The notes beneath the pieces are model-generated. The model saw nothing but the letters and a program-made list of their open reading frames with translations, made no database searches and had not been told where the DNA came from. Shown here one piece after another: positions 8,848-17,794 of a DNA stretch of 64,000 nt; the first letter of the stretch is position 1; each line of letters opens with the position of its first letter. A program made the position numbers and the translations under genes. Source of the stretch: Chthonobacter rhizosphaerae (lineage in GTDB: Bacteria > Pseudomonadota > Alphaproteobacteria > Rhizobiales > Pleomorphomonadaceae). The DNA lies in the NCBI RefSeq assembly GCF_013839525.1, contig NZ_JACDIS010000002.1:310001-374000 (forward strand), read 5' to 3'.

Positions 8848-10414
8848 AGGCCTTGGCGGGTTGGCCCTTGCCGTGTTCCTCGCGGCCACCGCTCCCGCCG
8901 CAGCGAAGGACTGGGGACTGGTGGTCGGCATCAACGACTACCGGCACCTGGTCGCGGCCGAAGAGACGGTGCCCGGCCAGCTGAGCGACCTGCAAGGCGC
9001 GGTGAACGACGCCATGGTGATCGCGGAGTCGCTTCGCGCGGCCCGGGTGGACCTGCCGGACGACCGGGTGCTGCTCGACGCGTCCGCGACGCTGGACGCC
9101 TTCCTCGGCGCGTTCGAGAGCATCAAGACGCAGGCGACCGCGGGCGACACCATCATCGTGACCTTCGCCGGCCACGGCGGCCAGGAGCATGAAGTCTCGG
9201 CCCCGGTGGACGAGACCGACGGTCTCGACGAGACGATCATGTTCCATGATTTCGACCCCGCGAACGCGCGGGAGGGCCGACTGAACGACGACCAGCTGCG
9301 GACGCTTCTGGAAGGCGCGGCCGCGTTCCAGGTTCTGTTCGTGATGGACAGCTGCCATTCCGCGGGCCTGGAGCGCAAGGTCGCCCGCGGCACCGGGTTG
9401 CGGCGCACCGGCGGCGTCTGGGACATCCCGCTCGACCCGATCCCGGGTGAAGCGCCGAGCGGCCAGGGAGACTCCGGCCTGCCGCCTCTGCCGAACGTGA
9501 CGCAGATCCTGGCCACCGCCACGGAGGATCGGCTGGTGCAGGAGACCGTGTTCGAAGGGAAGCGTCACGGCGCGCTGTCCTGGTTCTTCGCCAAGGCGGT
9601 CGCCGGCGAGGCGGACCAGAACGGAGACGGCGCGCTGACCCGCCTGGAGATGGCCGCCTATATCGGCGACCGGGTGTTCACCCACATGGAGCAGAACCAG
9701 CAGCCCCGGTTCCTGCCGCGCGGCGATCCGTCGGTGATGCTGCAGTTCCGCGAACCGGCCAGTCCGGTCGCCGAGGTGATCGACCCCAAGGCGATCCTTG
9801 TCCAGCTGATCGGCGAGCCGCCCCCGTCGCTCGACCTCGCCACCTGCGGCTGCCGGCTGGTGCCGAGCGGCGGTGCGGTCACCATCGAGCGGAGCGGCGC
9901 CGGGTGGACCGTCTACAACGGCGTCGGCGACAAGGTGACCGAGTTCACGGGCGACGTGGGGCCGCACCTCGCGCGCGCGAAGTTTCTCCTCGACCTCAAC
10001 GCCGCGAAGGTGACGCACCTGCCGCCGATCGAGATCGTGCCGCAGCAGTCCGCCGCCCGGCAGCCGCTGGACGCGCTCGTGGGGTTCGACTTCCGGCCGC
10101 CGACGCCGGATCTGGTGTTCATCACGCTCTTCAACGTGGCGAGCGACGGGCGGCTCCAGTACGGCCTCTATCCGCCGGGGGTGCGGGAGGACGTGCCGGC
10201 GCCCGACGGCCTGTCGCTGCGCTTCACCGTGGTGCCGCCGACCGGCGAGGACCAGCTGGTGGTGGCCTGGTGCGCCCGCCCGCCGCTGGCGCTGCACGCG
10301 CTGCTGGCGCAGCACAACGACCGTCTGGTGCCGCCGATGGCCGATGTGGTCGCGGCGGCGTCGGACACGACCTGCCAGTTCGGCCGCATCGGGCTCTTCA
10401 CCGAAGGCGGCTGA
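8837..10414 (+). CDS. Exported caspase family (C14) protein
   Basis: The start is a TTG at 8837, after GTGGAGGTGG, overlapping the previous gene by 11 bases; 525 residues. A signal peptide (residues 5-23) ends in APAAAKD. The caspase domain (about 25-310) has His113 in FAGHGGQ and Cys173 in VMDSCHSAG, the intact dyad, plus GINDY and the acidic region DETDGLDE. The segment EADQNGDGALTRLE near residue 258 looks like an EF-hand-type Ca2+ loop. Residues 330-525 form a beta-rich region, ending much like the cytochrome at 4145. Unlike cytosolic bacterial caspases in defence systems, this one appears exported. Target and activator are unknown. Confidence 0.85.
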   Translation: MDREGLGGLALAVFLAATAPAAAKDWGLVVGINDYRHLVAAEETVPGQLSDLQGAVNDAMVIAESLRAARVDLPDDRVLLDASATLDAFLGAFESIKTQATAGDTIIVTFAGHGGQEHEVSAPVDETDGLDETIMFHDFDPANAREGRLNDDQLRTLLEGAAAFQVLFVMDSCHSAGLERKVARGTGLRRTGGVWDIPLDPIPGEAPSGQGDSGLPPLPNVTQILATATEDRLVQETVFEGKRHGALSWFFAKAVAGEADQNGDGALTRLEMAAYIGDRVFTHMEQNQQPRFLPRGDPSVMLQFREPASPVAEVIDPKAILVQLIGEPPPSLDLATCGCRLVPSGGAVTIERSGAGWTVYNGVGDKVTEFTGDVGPHLARAKFLLDLNAAKVTHLPPIEIVPQQSAARQPLDALVGFDFRPPTPDLVFITLFNVASDGRLQYGLYPPGVREDVPAPDGLSLRFTVVPPTGEDQLVVAWCARPPLALHALLAQHNDRLVPPMADVVAAASDTTCQFGRIGLFTEGG

Positions 10415-10566
10415 CGCGGAGCGCCGGTCCGGCGCGGGAGCGTCCGGACGGTTCTCCGGGCGGATGAGGGCCGGGGCACGGGAGAGGGGACGACCCGCGA
10501 TCGGGGAGGGGCGTCCGTTGGATCTGCATGAGGCCGCCGGGGCGGCCGGAATCGAGCGAGGGTGAA

Positions 10567-10818
10567 ATGAGCGTCTTCAGCATGCTGCGCCGGGTGCGGG
10601 GACTGATCGGCCGAAGCGCGTCGGTCGCCGTGACGACGGCGGTCCTGGCCGGATGCGCGACGGCCAACCAGGTTCCCGAACTCTGCGCCACACCCCAGGC
10701 GGCCCAGCGCGACCCGAAGTGCGCCGAGCCCGTTAAGGCGCAGAAGCCGGTGGCGTCCGCCCGGACGTCCGCCGCATTCGCGGTGGGCAGCGGACGGGAC
10801 AGCGGCTCGGACTACTGA
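10567..10818 (+). CDS. Small lipoprotein
   Basis: An 83-residue protein from an ATG preceded by GAGGGTGA. It has a basic N-terminus, a hydrophobic segment and a lipobox, VLAGC, at residues 25-29, followed by a short polar region with two more cysteines. It lies 152 bases after the caspase on the same strand and may close the operon. I do not recognise a family; the lipobox is the only clear signal. Confidence 0.6.
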   Translation: MSVFSMLRRVRGLIGRSASVAVTTAVLAGCATANQVPELCATPQAAQRDPKCAEPVKAQKPVASARTSAAFAVGSGRDSGSDY

Positions 10819-10944
10819 GCCGGCGGACGCCAGGACCGGAATGCCGGCTCGAGGAGCATGGTTGCGGCCGGCTGCGGGCCTTGAACGCGGGTTGGCAAGG
10901 CGGGGGCGCGAACGCGGCCGGACCGGCGGCCCGGTTCGGCGCGG

Positions 10945-13236
10945 TCAGATGCGGATGGCGGGGCTGCGGTCCGCCCGGACGGTGCGGGCGGCGTCCTCCA
11001 CGAACCGCGCGATTTGGTCGGCGCCGTTCGCTCCGTCCGAATGGGACCGGCAGGCCTCGGCCATGCGCGCCCGCTCGGCCGGATCGAGGAGGGTGCCGAC
11101 CAGGTCGCGCGCCACGGGGGTGTGGAGATCGCGGCGGCAGACGAGCCCGCAGCCGCTCAGCTCCGCCCAGATCGCGCGGTTCACCTGCAGGTCCATCTCG
11201 GGCGCCTCGTTGGGCACGAACAGGGTCGGGATCGCGCCGAGGATCGCCTCGTGGAAGGCGTTGTAGCCGGCGGCCAGGATGGCGGCGTCGAACGCGGCGG
11301 AATGCCGGAAGGCCGGAAAGAGGCGGACGGCCCGATGCCGCGGATGGTCCGGGCCGGGTTCCTCAGGGCCGACCTGGACCGGCGAGCGGATGTCCAGAAG
11401 GATCGTGTCGGGCCGGGAGAGAACCGCCTCGACGAGGACCGTCCGAAGCGCCGCGAGGGGATAGTTGTTGCCGCCGCCGAGCTGCAGGGCGACGACGGTC
11501 GCGTCGTCCGGGAGGCCGAGGTCCCGGCGGGCGGCGGCCCTCGGCAACCGGTCGGCCGGCGACAGGTGCAGGACCGGCGGCACCTTCATGACAAGGTCGC
11601 TCTCATCCGTCGTGGGGCCGAGGTCGAACGCGGCGGCGAGTTCGCCGGGCTCGATCACCGCGTCGAAGCGGCGGGCGGCGTCGAGGAAGGGGCGGTGGCT
11701 CTCCTGCCACATGGGCCGGCGGACCCAGATGGTGAAGGCGTCGCGATAGACCTCCAGAGCCCGCAGGATGCCCCCGAAGGCGGCCGTCGCGTCGTAGAGC
11801 ACCACGCGCGGACGAAGACGGATGAGGAGCTCGAGCACCACCTCCGCCATGTGGTCGTTCCAGAGCGGGACCGGCAGACCGCCGTTGCGGTGGTGCGGCA
11901 GGAATTCGGTCGGATAGCCGGCCTGCCGGACGACGGAGGCCGCGTAGGACATGGTGGCGAAGACCGGCCGCAGCTGGGGGGACAACCGGTCGGCGATCGC
12001 CATCTGCTGGACGAGATGGCCGACGCCGATCCCGTTCGACGACAGGAAGAGCACCGGCCGCTCGGGAAGAACCGGCGGGGAGGTGAGGGGTGAACCGGTC
12101 GGGAGCGACGATGGGGACGATCGGAGGGACCCGCTCCAGCGGCCCTCGGGCGACTGGGCGGATGCGAGGCGGGACCGGCCGTCCGCGAGGATCGGCTCGA
12201 CGCGCCGGGCGAACCGATCCGCCCCGAACGTCTCCTCCACGAAGGCGCGCACCGCGTCGGACCGACTCTGCCACGCCCCCGGGGTCGCCAGGAGGGCGCG
12301 GACCGTCGCCTCCACGTCGGCGGGAACGCAATAGAGGGCCGCATCGCCGAAAAGCGGCCGAAAGTGCGGCGGCAGGATCACCGGCACGCCCGTCGCCATG
12401 GCCTCCAGGGTGGTCCGGCCGAACGCTTCCGACCATGCGTCCGAGTGGAAATAGACCCACACGTCGAGACCGGCGAGAAAATCGGCGACCGGTTCGCTGT
12501 TGAACGCGACGAGATCCCAATCCGGCGGCCGCTCCGGATAGAGGTCGAACAGGAAGTCGCCGGCGCCGAGCACGCGCACGGTCCAGCCGGGGGGCGTCGG
12601 GTAGGCCGCGCGCGCGTCCTCGATGGTGTCCGGCCACTTCTTGGGATCCGGGCGGGCGTGACGGCCGATGATCACCCGGTCCGCGCCCGCCTGTGGATCT
12701 CGTGGCGGCCGACGCGGCCAGGCCTCGAGCTCGATGAGGTTCAGCCAGTCGGCCGGCATCACGACCGACCCGGCCGGCGGGCGCGCCGGCAAGCCCTGGC
12801 GGACGACCGACGACACCGGCGCGATTTCCACTGTCCGCCCGAACGCCATGCGGCCATTGGCCACCACGGCGTCCAGGTCGTACTGGAGGCGACCAGCGGC
12901 ATCGCGCCTCGGGTGGTGGAGAACGACGACCAGGCGACCGGCGCGAACCTTCGGACGCGGCACGAAGGCATGAGTCAGGATGGACGGGTGGTGGACAAGA
13001 ACCACGGCCGCTTCGACGGCCTCCTCCGGGTCGACTCGCTGGACGAGGCCTTCATCGACGGCGGCGGCGATCTCGGGGTGGCTGGCGAGCGTCCGGCGGA
13101 TCACCGGGCCCTTCACCATGAGGAGACCGCAGCGAAGCCCGAGGCGGGCCGCCGCCCGCATCTCGACGGCCACCGCCGTGCTGACGCCGCCTTCGAAGCG
13201 CGGATCGGTGACGAAGAGAAGGTCGACCGTCCGCAT
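10945..13236 (-). CDS. Two-domain glycosyltransferase (GT4-like plus GT28/MurG-like)
   Basis: 763 residues with two glycosyltransferase folds joined by a serine/proline linker around residues 355-390. The N-terminal part resembles GT4 enzymes, with IIGRHARPDPKKWPD and an acceptor/nucleotide region around SEAFGRTTLEAMATG. The C-terminal part resembles GT28/MurG-type enzymes, with SSNGIGVGHLVQQ and, near residue 670, ILAAGYNAFHEAILG. It probably adds two sugars or works on both ends of a saccharide; donor and acceptor are unknown. Its ATG overlaps the stop of the 153-residue gene upstream (TGATG), so the two are coupled. No capsule genes are immediately adjacent. Confidence 0.75.
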   Translation of the reverse strand: MRTVDLLFVTDPRFEGGVSTAVAVEMRAAARLGLRCGLLMVKGPVIRRTLASHPEIAAAVDEGLVQRVDPEEAVEAAVVLVHHPSILTHAFVPRPKVRAGRLVVVLHHPRRDAAGRLQYDLDAVVANGRMAFGRTVEIAPVSSVVRQGLPARPPAGSVVMPADWLNLIELEAWPRRPPRDPQAGADRVIIGRHARPDPKKWPDTIEDARAAYPTPPGWTVRVLGAGDFLFDLYPERPPDWDLVAFNSEPVADFLAGLDVWVYFHSDAWSEAFGRTTLEAMATGVPVILPPHFRPLFGDAALYCVPADVEATVRALLATPGAWQSRSDAVRAFVEETFGADRFARRVEPILADGRSRLASAQSPEGRWSGSLRSSPSSLPTGSPLTSPPVLPERPVLFLSSNGIGVGHLVQQMAIADRLSPQLRPVFATMSYAASVVRQAGYPTEFLPHHRNGGLPVPLWNDHMAEVVLELLIRLRPRVVLYDATAAFGGILRALEVYRDAFTIWVRRPMWQESHRPFLDAARRFDAVIEPGELAAAFDLGPTTDESDLVMKVPPVLHLSPADRLPRAAARRDLGLPDDATVVALQLGGGNNYPLAALRTVLVEAVLSRPDTILLDIRSPVQVGPEEPGPDHPRHRAVRLFPAFRHSAAFDAAILAAGYNAFHEAILGAIPTLFVPNEAPEMDLQVNRAIWAELSGCGLVCRRDLHTPVARDLVGTLLDPAERARMAEACRSHSDGANGADQIARFVEDAARTVRADRSPAIRI

Positions 13237-13697
13237 CAGGCCGCCGACGCTCCGCGGGCGGCACGCGCGGCTTCAAGGAAGCGGTCGACGTTCATCCCAT
13301 AGGCGACGACGCTGACGGGCTTCCACTTGAGGAGAAGGAGCGTCCACTTCTCGGCCAGATAGTCGGGCCAGTCCATGAGGTGCCGGAACCGAACCTGGTC
13401 TTCGACGGGCGCGAAGTATTCCAGCGCCGCCTGACGGGCCAGGAAGGGACCGAACACATCGGTGCTGACCAGGAAGACGAGCTTGTGGCTGGCGTTGAAG
13501 GTGTCAAACACCTTCTCGACGATTTCGACGTGCTCGGCCGGATCCACCTCGAGAAGCGTGACGAGGAGAACGGGAGGCGTCGCTGTCGGCACGGGAGGCG
13601 TCGCTGTCGGCGGGGCGATATCCTCGGGGTCCGCCGGCGACGGATCCGGCGCCGCGACGGGCCGGTCGGAGAACAACCGCTTCAGGAACGCTCGCAT
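13236..13697 (-). CDS. Unknown protein coupled to the glycosyltransferase
   Basis: 153 residues from an ATG at 13697. After a short basic start comes a proline/threonine/valine-rich stretch built from a duplicated 21-base repeat (about 13569-13611), then a compact domain (residues 43-145) with motifs LLEVDPAEHVEIV, VFLVSTDVFGPFL and YLAEKWTLLLLKWKP. I do not recognise the family. The stop overlaps the start of the two-domain glycosyltransferase, suggesting a shared role in glycan synthesis. The domain could be part of a larger glycosyltransferase-associated family. Confidence 0.6.
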   Translation of the reverse strand: MRAFLKRLFSDRPVAAPDPSPADPEDIAPPTATPPVPTATPPVLLVTLLEVDPAEHVEIVEKVFDTFNASHKLVFLVSTDVFGPFLARQAALEYFAPVEDQVRFRHLMDWPDYLAEKWTLLLLKWKPVSVVAYGMNVDRFLEAARAARGASAA

Positions 13698-13849
13698 GAA
13701 GGTCAAAACCGACGGGGCGGGGAGGGCCATTTGCGGCCGATGACCAGGACGATAGCCGCCGCCGCCGCCTCGTTCAACCCGCCGCCCTGGCGCGGAGCCG
13801 GCGGGGAGGGCGGGTGGAGGGGAGGGACGGGCGCCCTCCCCTCGGGCGG

Positions 13850-14407
13850 TCAGCGGGGGATGGTGCAGGCCTTGGCGCCGCGCACCTTGGTGGCGTAGCG
13901 GACGGCCGGATAGCCGTCGAAGAAATCGGCCACCACGAAGGTGCCGGACTTGTCCGGCGCGATGATGCTGGTGGCGACGAGCGAGACGGTGGAGAGGTTC
14001 ATGTCCTGGGTCTGGACCTCGATCTCGGTGAGGATCTTGTCCTTGAACCGGTTCGTCACGTCCCAGGTGAAGGTGTTGAACTGGGCCTGCCAGGAGGGGT
14101 TCTCGGCGCGCAGGTCGCGGAACTCCTCCTTGGAGAGCGGCTCCGGGGTGCAGCTCGCGTAGGCCTCGTAGAGGCCGGATTTGCGCAGGTCGTCGAGGGC
14201 GGCGGCGTCGCACCGGTCGCGGCACTGTTTCACGGTGTCGGCGAACTGGAAATAGTCGTCGGTCTTCGGCGGACGCTCCGCCATGCAGCCGGCGAAGCAG
14301 CCGCGGGCCGGGGCGGCCGACGCGGCGGCGAGGGGGGTGAGGCCGGCCGCGAGGGCGGCGCCGAGCAGGATGAGGCAGCGCGAGGCGCGCGGGGCCGAAG
14401 CCGTCAT
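13850..14407 (-). CDS. Secreted cysteine-containing protein of unknown function
   Basis: 185 residues from the ATG at 14407, with AGGAG eight bases upstream. A signal peptide (about residues 8-32) precedes a mature region with cysteines in GCFAGCM, QCRDRCD, ASCTPE and the C-terminal KACTIPR, suggesting disulfide bonds outside the cytoplasm. No domain is recognised. It stands alone, with a strong terminator upstream at 14455-14495. Confidence 0.7.
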   Translation of the reverse strand: MTASAPRASRCLILLGAALAAGLTPLAAASAAPARGCFAGCMAERPPKTDDYFQFADTVKQCRDRCDAAALDDLRKSGLYEAYASCTPEPLSKEEFRDLRAENPSWQAQFNTFTWDVTNRFKDKILTEIEVQTQDMNLSTVSLVATSIIAPDKSGTFVVADFFDGYPAVRYATKVRGAKACTIPR

Positions 14408-14454
14408 TGGGTCGTCTCCTCGGCGGCCCGCCCGGATCGATGCGCCCGGGTTGC

Positions 14455-14495
14455 AAAACGGCCGCCCGGTGCTGCTACGCCCGGGCGGCCGTTTT
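14455..14495. terminator. Perfect 15-bp stem terminator
   Basis: AAAACGGCCGCCCGG and its exact complement CCGGGCGGCCGTTTT enclose an 11-base loop, with T-runs on both strands. It lies just after the stop of the binding protein at 14569 and before the secreted protein gene, both leftward, so it should end transcription of the binding-protein gene. Confidence 0.85.
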
Positions 14496-14568
14496 GGTTC
14501 AAAGGCCGGAACGCCGCAACGGGCGGTCCGGCCGGACAAGGAGTCTCGCGTCCGGCCCCCGGAGACCG

Positions 14569-15483
14569 TTACTTCAGGAAGCCCTTGCTCTTCAGGTAGT
14601 CCTCCGCGACCGCCTTGGCGGGCTCGCCGCCCACCTGGATGCGGGCGTTGAGGTCCTGGAGCGTGACGAGATCGAGGCTCTCGAACACCGGCTTCAGGGC
14701 GGCCTCGATGCCGGGGTTCTCCTTCAGGGTCTCCTCGCGCACGATCGGGGCGGGCGCGTAGACCGGCTGGACCGACTTGTCGTCCTCCAGAACCACGAGG
14801 CCCGACGGCCCGATGGCGCCGTCGGTGCCATAGACCATGGCGGCGTTGGCGCCGTTGGTCTGGTCGGCGGCCGCCTTGATGGTGGCGGCGGTGTCGCCGC
14901 CGGAGAGCACGATCAGCTGGTTCTCCTTCAGGGTGAAGCCGTAGGTGGACTGGAAGGACGGCAGGGCGGCCGGCGAGTTCACGAACTCGGCGGAGCCGGC
15001 CAGAACGACTGTGCCGCCCTTGGCCACCCAGGCGCCGAAATCGGTGAGCGTCTTCAGATCGTTCTCTTCGGCAACTTCCTTACGGACGGCGATCGCCCAG
15101 GTGTTGTTCGCCGGCGCGGGCGTGAGCCAGACCACCTTGTTGGCCTCGTAGTCGAGCGTCTTGGCGGTCTCGTAGCCCTTGGCGGCGTCCTTCCAGACGG
15201 GATCCTCGGCCCGGTTGAAGAAGTAGGCCGCGTTCCCGGTGTATTCCGGATAGATGTCGATCTCGCCGCCCGTGATGGCCTTGCGCACCACCGGTGTCGG
15301 GCCGAGCGACACCCGGTCCTCCGTCTCGATGCCATTCGCCTGAAGGACGAGCAGGATCATGTTGCCGAGAAGCGTGCCCTCGGTGTCGATCTTGGACCCG
15401 ACCACCACGTCGGCCGCCGCCATGGACGGGGATGCCAGCAGAAGCGCGATCGCAAGAGACAGGGACCCGGTCTTGTTCGCCAT
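14569..15483 (-). CDS. Glycine betaine/choline-type ABC substrate-binding protein (OsmF/ProX family)
   Basis: 304 residues with a signal peptide (1-23, ending SMAAAD). The mature part is an OpuAC/ProX-type solute-binding fold: VVVGSKIDTEGTLLGNM at the start, GGEIDIYPEYTGNAAYF, and TDGAIGPSGLVVLEDDK. Such proteins deliver quaternary ammonium compounds or related osmolytes to an ABC transporter. No permease or ATPase gene lies nearby, so the partners must be elsewhere or the gene is an orphan. The exact ligand cannot be told from sequence. Confidence 0.85.
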   Translation of the reverse strand: MANKTGSLSLAIALLLASPSMAAADVVVGSKIDTEGTLLGNMILLVLQANGIETEDRVSLGPTPVVRKAITGGEIDIYPEYTGNAAYFFNRAEDPVWKDAAKGYETAKTLDYEANKVVWLTPAPANNTWAIAVRKEVAEENDLKTLTDFGAWVAKGGTVVLAGSAEFVNSPAALPSFQSTYGFTLKENQLIVLSGGDTAATIKAAADQTNGANAAMVYGTDGAIGPSGLVVLEDDKSVQPVYAPAPIVREETLKENPGIEAALKPVFESLDLVTLQDLNARIQVGGEPAKAVAEDYLKSKGFLK

Positions 15484-15892
15484 GGCTTGAAGCCTCGCTT
15501 GATGAAGGAGAAGAGAACGCCGCAACGCCAACGCAGGGCGACGGCAAAGGTTCAGTTTGAAGCGCTTACGCAAAATCGGCGGAATGGATCGTGCGACTGG
15601 AGAATTCTCGCGGGCCAAGCGTCAACGGGTGTCAGGATCGGCGGTAGGCCCGGTAATGCCTCCAGTGTCACGCGAGGGGCGGGGGCACGGGTTTCGGTGA
15701 GGAGTGAGAGGAGGGTTTTTGCGCTTGCCGGGCAGGCATTTGGCCGAGCATCCGGACGTGAAGATGTGTTCACCCGGAGATATCCGATTCGCATAAGGGA
15801 TATTATGGAACGCACGATGGAGCCCCAGGTGGCTGGAATTCCGGGCGGATACGCCTGGACGGACGCAGCATAGCACCGGTGGATCCTGCCGA
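15484..15892. other. Intergenic region upstream of the OsmF-like gene
   Basis: About 410 bases without a credible gene. The part at 15770-15830 is AT-richer and carries an inverted repeat ATATCC at 15780-15785 and GGATAT at 15798-15803. It could be a promoter or operator for the leftward binding-protein gene, although it sits about 300 bases from the start. Nothing else is recognised. Confidence 0.4.
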
Positions 15893-16483
15893 TCACATCC
15901 CGTCTGCGTCCGGATCGTCGGCCAGCCTCGCCTCGGCTTCCTCCAGCGTCATGGACACGACGGCGCGCGCGACGCCGTAGCCGTGGCCGGCGCGGCAGAG
16001 CGCAGCGATGTCCTTGGCGGCGCGGTCGTCGCCGGACCGGCCGGGCGAGCGCCACGGGCCGAGCCGCCGCCGGCGGGCGAAGGCCAGCGCGGCGGACCGC
16101 TCGCTCGGCGCCTCGCGGGCCACCACGGCTTCGGCAAGGTCGCGGTCCACGCCCTTTGCGGCGAGCACGGCCATCATCTTGCGACGGGACAGGCCCTTGC
16201 GGGCGCCGGACGCCACCTTGGTCTCCACGAAGGCCTCGTCGTCGAGAAGGCCCAGGCGGCGGCAGGCGCCGATGGCTTCGGAGATCAGCGCATCCGGATC
16301 GGCGATGTCGCGGCCGGTCACCGTGGCGCGGCGGCGGATCTTGCGGCGGAGAACCCGGACGAGATTGGCCTCGGACGAGGCGTAGCGCTCCAGGTAGGCG
16401 AGGGCGGCGCGGCGCAGCCAGTCCCGGTCGGCCGTCGATGCGCCCTCCCCGGCCGCGCCCGCTGTGTGCTCGCCGTCGCTCAT
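15893..16483 (-). CDS. recX: RecX family regulatory protein
   Basis: 196 residues from the ATG at 16483; in-frame starts up to 16681 would add a low-complexity extension. It has the helical three-repeat layout of RecX: AALAYLERYASSEANLVRVL, then LGLLDDEAFVETKVASGARKGLSRRKM, and a C-terminal repeat. RecX binds RecA filaments and limits recombination and SOS activity. recA is not in the window, as is common in alphaproteobacteria where recX is unlinked. Confidence 0.75.
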   Translation of the reverse strand: MSDGEHTAGAAGEGASTADRDWLRRAALAYLERYASSEANLVRVLRRKIRRRATVTGRDIADPDALISEAIGACRRLGLLDDEAFVETKVASGARKGLSRRKMMAVLAAKGVDRDLAEAVVAREAPSERSAALAFARRRRLGPWRSPGRSGDDRAAKDIAALCRAGHGYGVARAVVSMTLEEAEARLADDPDADGM

Positions 16484-16760
16484 GAGGCGAGGATAGCGGG
16501 TCGGGCGAGCGGACCGCAAGGCGGCCCACGACGCGTTTTCCATCAAAGACTTGGCGGGGTCGCCTGAGGGGGCGGTCGCAGGTCCGGCCGCCGGCCGCGC
16601 GGCAAGGTGGGAAAGCGGCGCGGAGGCTTGAACCGGCCGGCCGTCGCCGGCCGGCGGACGGGCGGGCTCGCGCGGTTTCATGTATGCGGCGGAAGCGATG
16701 CGATTGAGCGGCCGGACTGCCGATCTGCCCTTGACTCGCGCCGGGGCGGCTCTACATTGA

Positions 16761-16779
16761 ATTGCGAATAGTTTGCAAT
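16761..16779. promoter_or_regulatory. Mur/Fur-like palindromic operator upstream of sitA
   Basis: The 19-base sequence ATTGCGAATAGTTTGCAAT is an imperfect palindrome with arms ATTGC-AA and TT-GCAAT, 30 bases before the sitA start. Manganese-responsive Mur (a Fur family member) in Rhizobiales binds TGCAA-rich palindromes of this kind upstream of sitA. It sits within the 326-base gap between recX and sitA (16484-16809), in which nothing else is recognised. Confidence 0.65.
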
Positions 16780-16809
16780 TGCAGTCCAGCCCCTTTTCAG
16801 ACGGACCCC

Positions 16810-17781
16810 ATGACCTCCATCGACCGACGTGCTTTCCTGCAGGTTTCGGCGGGCGCCTGGTTCGCCGCCGGTCTGCGTCCGGCCGCGGCGGCGCCGGTGC
16901 TCTCCGTGGTCGGCACGACGGGGATGATCGCCGACGCGCTCCGCTCCGTGGGTGGCGACCGGGTCGCCGTCCAGGGTCTGATGGGCGAAGGCGTGGACCC
17001 GCACACCTATCGACAGACCCGATCGGACATAGCCGCCATGGTGAAGGCGGATGCCGTGTTCCGGCACGGGCTCTATCTGGAGGCCCAGCTGGAGGACTTC
17101 TTCGCCGACTTCGCGCAGCACCGGCGCCTGTTCACGCTCGCCGAGGCCGCCGTGCCGGCGGAGCGGCTGCTGGCGCACGACGAGTACAAGGACCGGTTCG
17201 ACCCGCACGTCTGGATGGATCCGCGGATGTGGTCGCTGGTGGTGCGCGCGGCCGGTGACGCGCTGACCGAGCTCGACCCCGCGGGACGGGAGGTCCATGC
17301 CGCCAACCTCGCCCGCACGGAGCAGGCCATAGAGGCGGTCGCCGCCTATGCGGACGAGGTGCTGGCGAGCGTGCCGGCGGAGACGCGGGTGCTGGTGACC
17401 GCCCACGACGCGTTCAACTATTTCGGCCGCGCCTACGGTTACGAGGTGCTCGGCATCCAGGGCATCTCCACCGAGAGCGAGGCCGGGCTGGCGACCGTGG
17501 AGTCGTTCGTGGACGTGCTGGTGAACCGGGGCATCCGGGCGATCTTCGTGGAAAGCTCCGTCTCGGACCGGAACGTGAAGGCGCTGATCGAAGGCGCGGC
17601 GGCGCGCGGGCACACGGTGACCATCGGCGGCCAGATCTATTCCGACGCCATGGGTCGGCCCGGCACCTACGAGGGCACCTACGTGGGCATGATCGACCAC
17701 AACGCGACGGTCATCGCCCGGGCGCTCGGCGGCACAGCGCCCGCCGCCGGCCTGAACGGGCGCCTCGGCGCGGTGAACTGA
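16810..17781 (+). CDS. sitA: Metal ABC transporter substrate-binding protein (Mn/Fe/Zn, cluster A-I)
   Basis: 323 residues from the ATG at 16810. A twin-arginine motif, DRRAFLQ, and a hydrophobic stretch suggest Tat export of the folded protein. The TroA/ZnuA fold is shown by metal-ligand motifs DPHTYRQ, DPHVWMDPR, TAHDAFNYFGRAYG and IYSDAMG. It captures a transition metal in the periplasm for the transporter encoded by the next three genes. The order binding protein, ATPase, permease, permease matches sitABCD, and the Mur-like box favours manganese, possibly iron; zinc cannot be excluded. Confidence 0.85.
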   Translation: MTSIDRRAFLQVSAGAWFAAGLRPAAAAPVLSVVGTTGMIADALRSVGGDRVAVQGLMGEGVDPHTYRQTRSDIAAMVKADAVFRHGLYLEAQLEDFFADFAQHRRLFTLAEAAVPAERLLAHDEYKDRFDPHVWMDPRMWSLVVRAAGDALTELDPAGREVHAANLARTEQAIEAVAAYADEVLASVPAETRVLVTAHDAFNYFGRAYGYEVLGIQGISTESEAGLATVESFVDVLVNRGIRAIFVESSVSDRNVKALIEGAAARGHTVTIGGQIYSDAMGRPGTYEGTYVGMIDHNATVIARALGGTAPAAGLNGRLGAVN

Positions 17782-17794
17782 CGGAGGAGCGGCC

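Noticed and set aside
1-10818. Caspase locus as a gasdermin or CHAT-type anti-phage system
   Set aside because: No gasdermin, sensor ATPase or CRISPR component is present, and the proteins carry export signals, unlike known cytosolic caspase-based defence.
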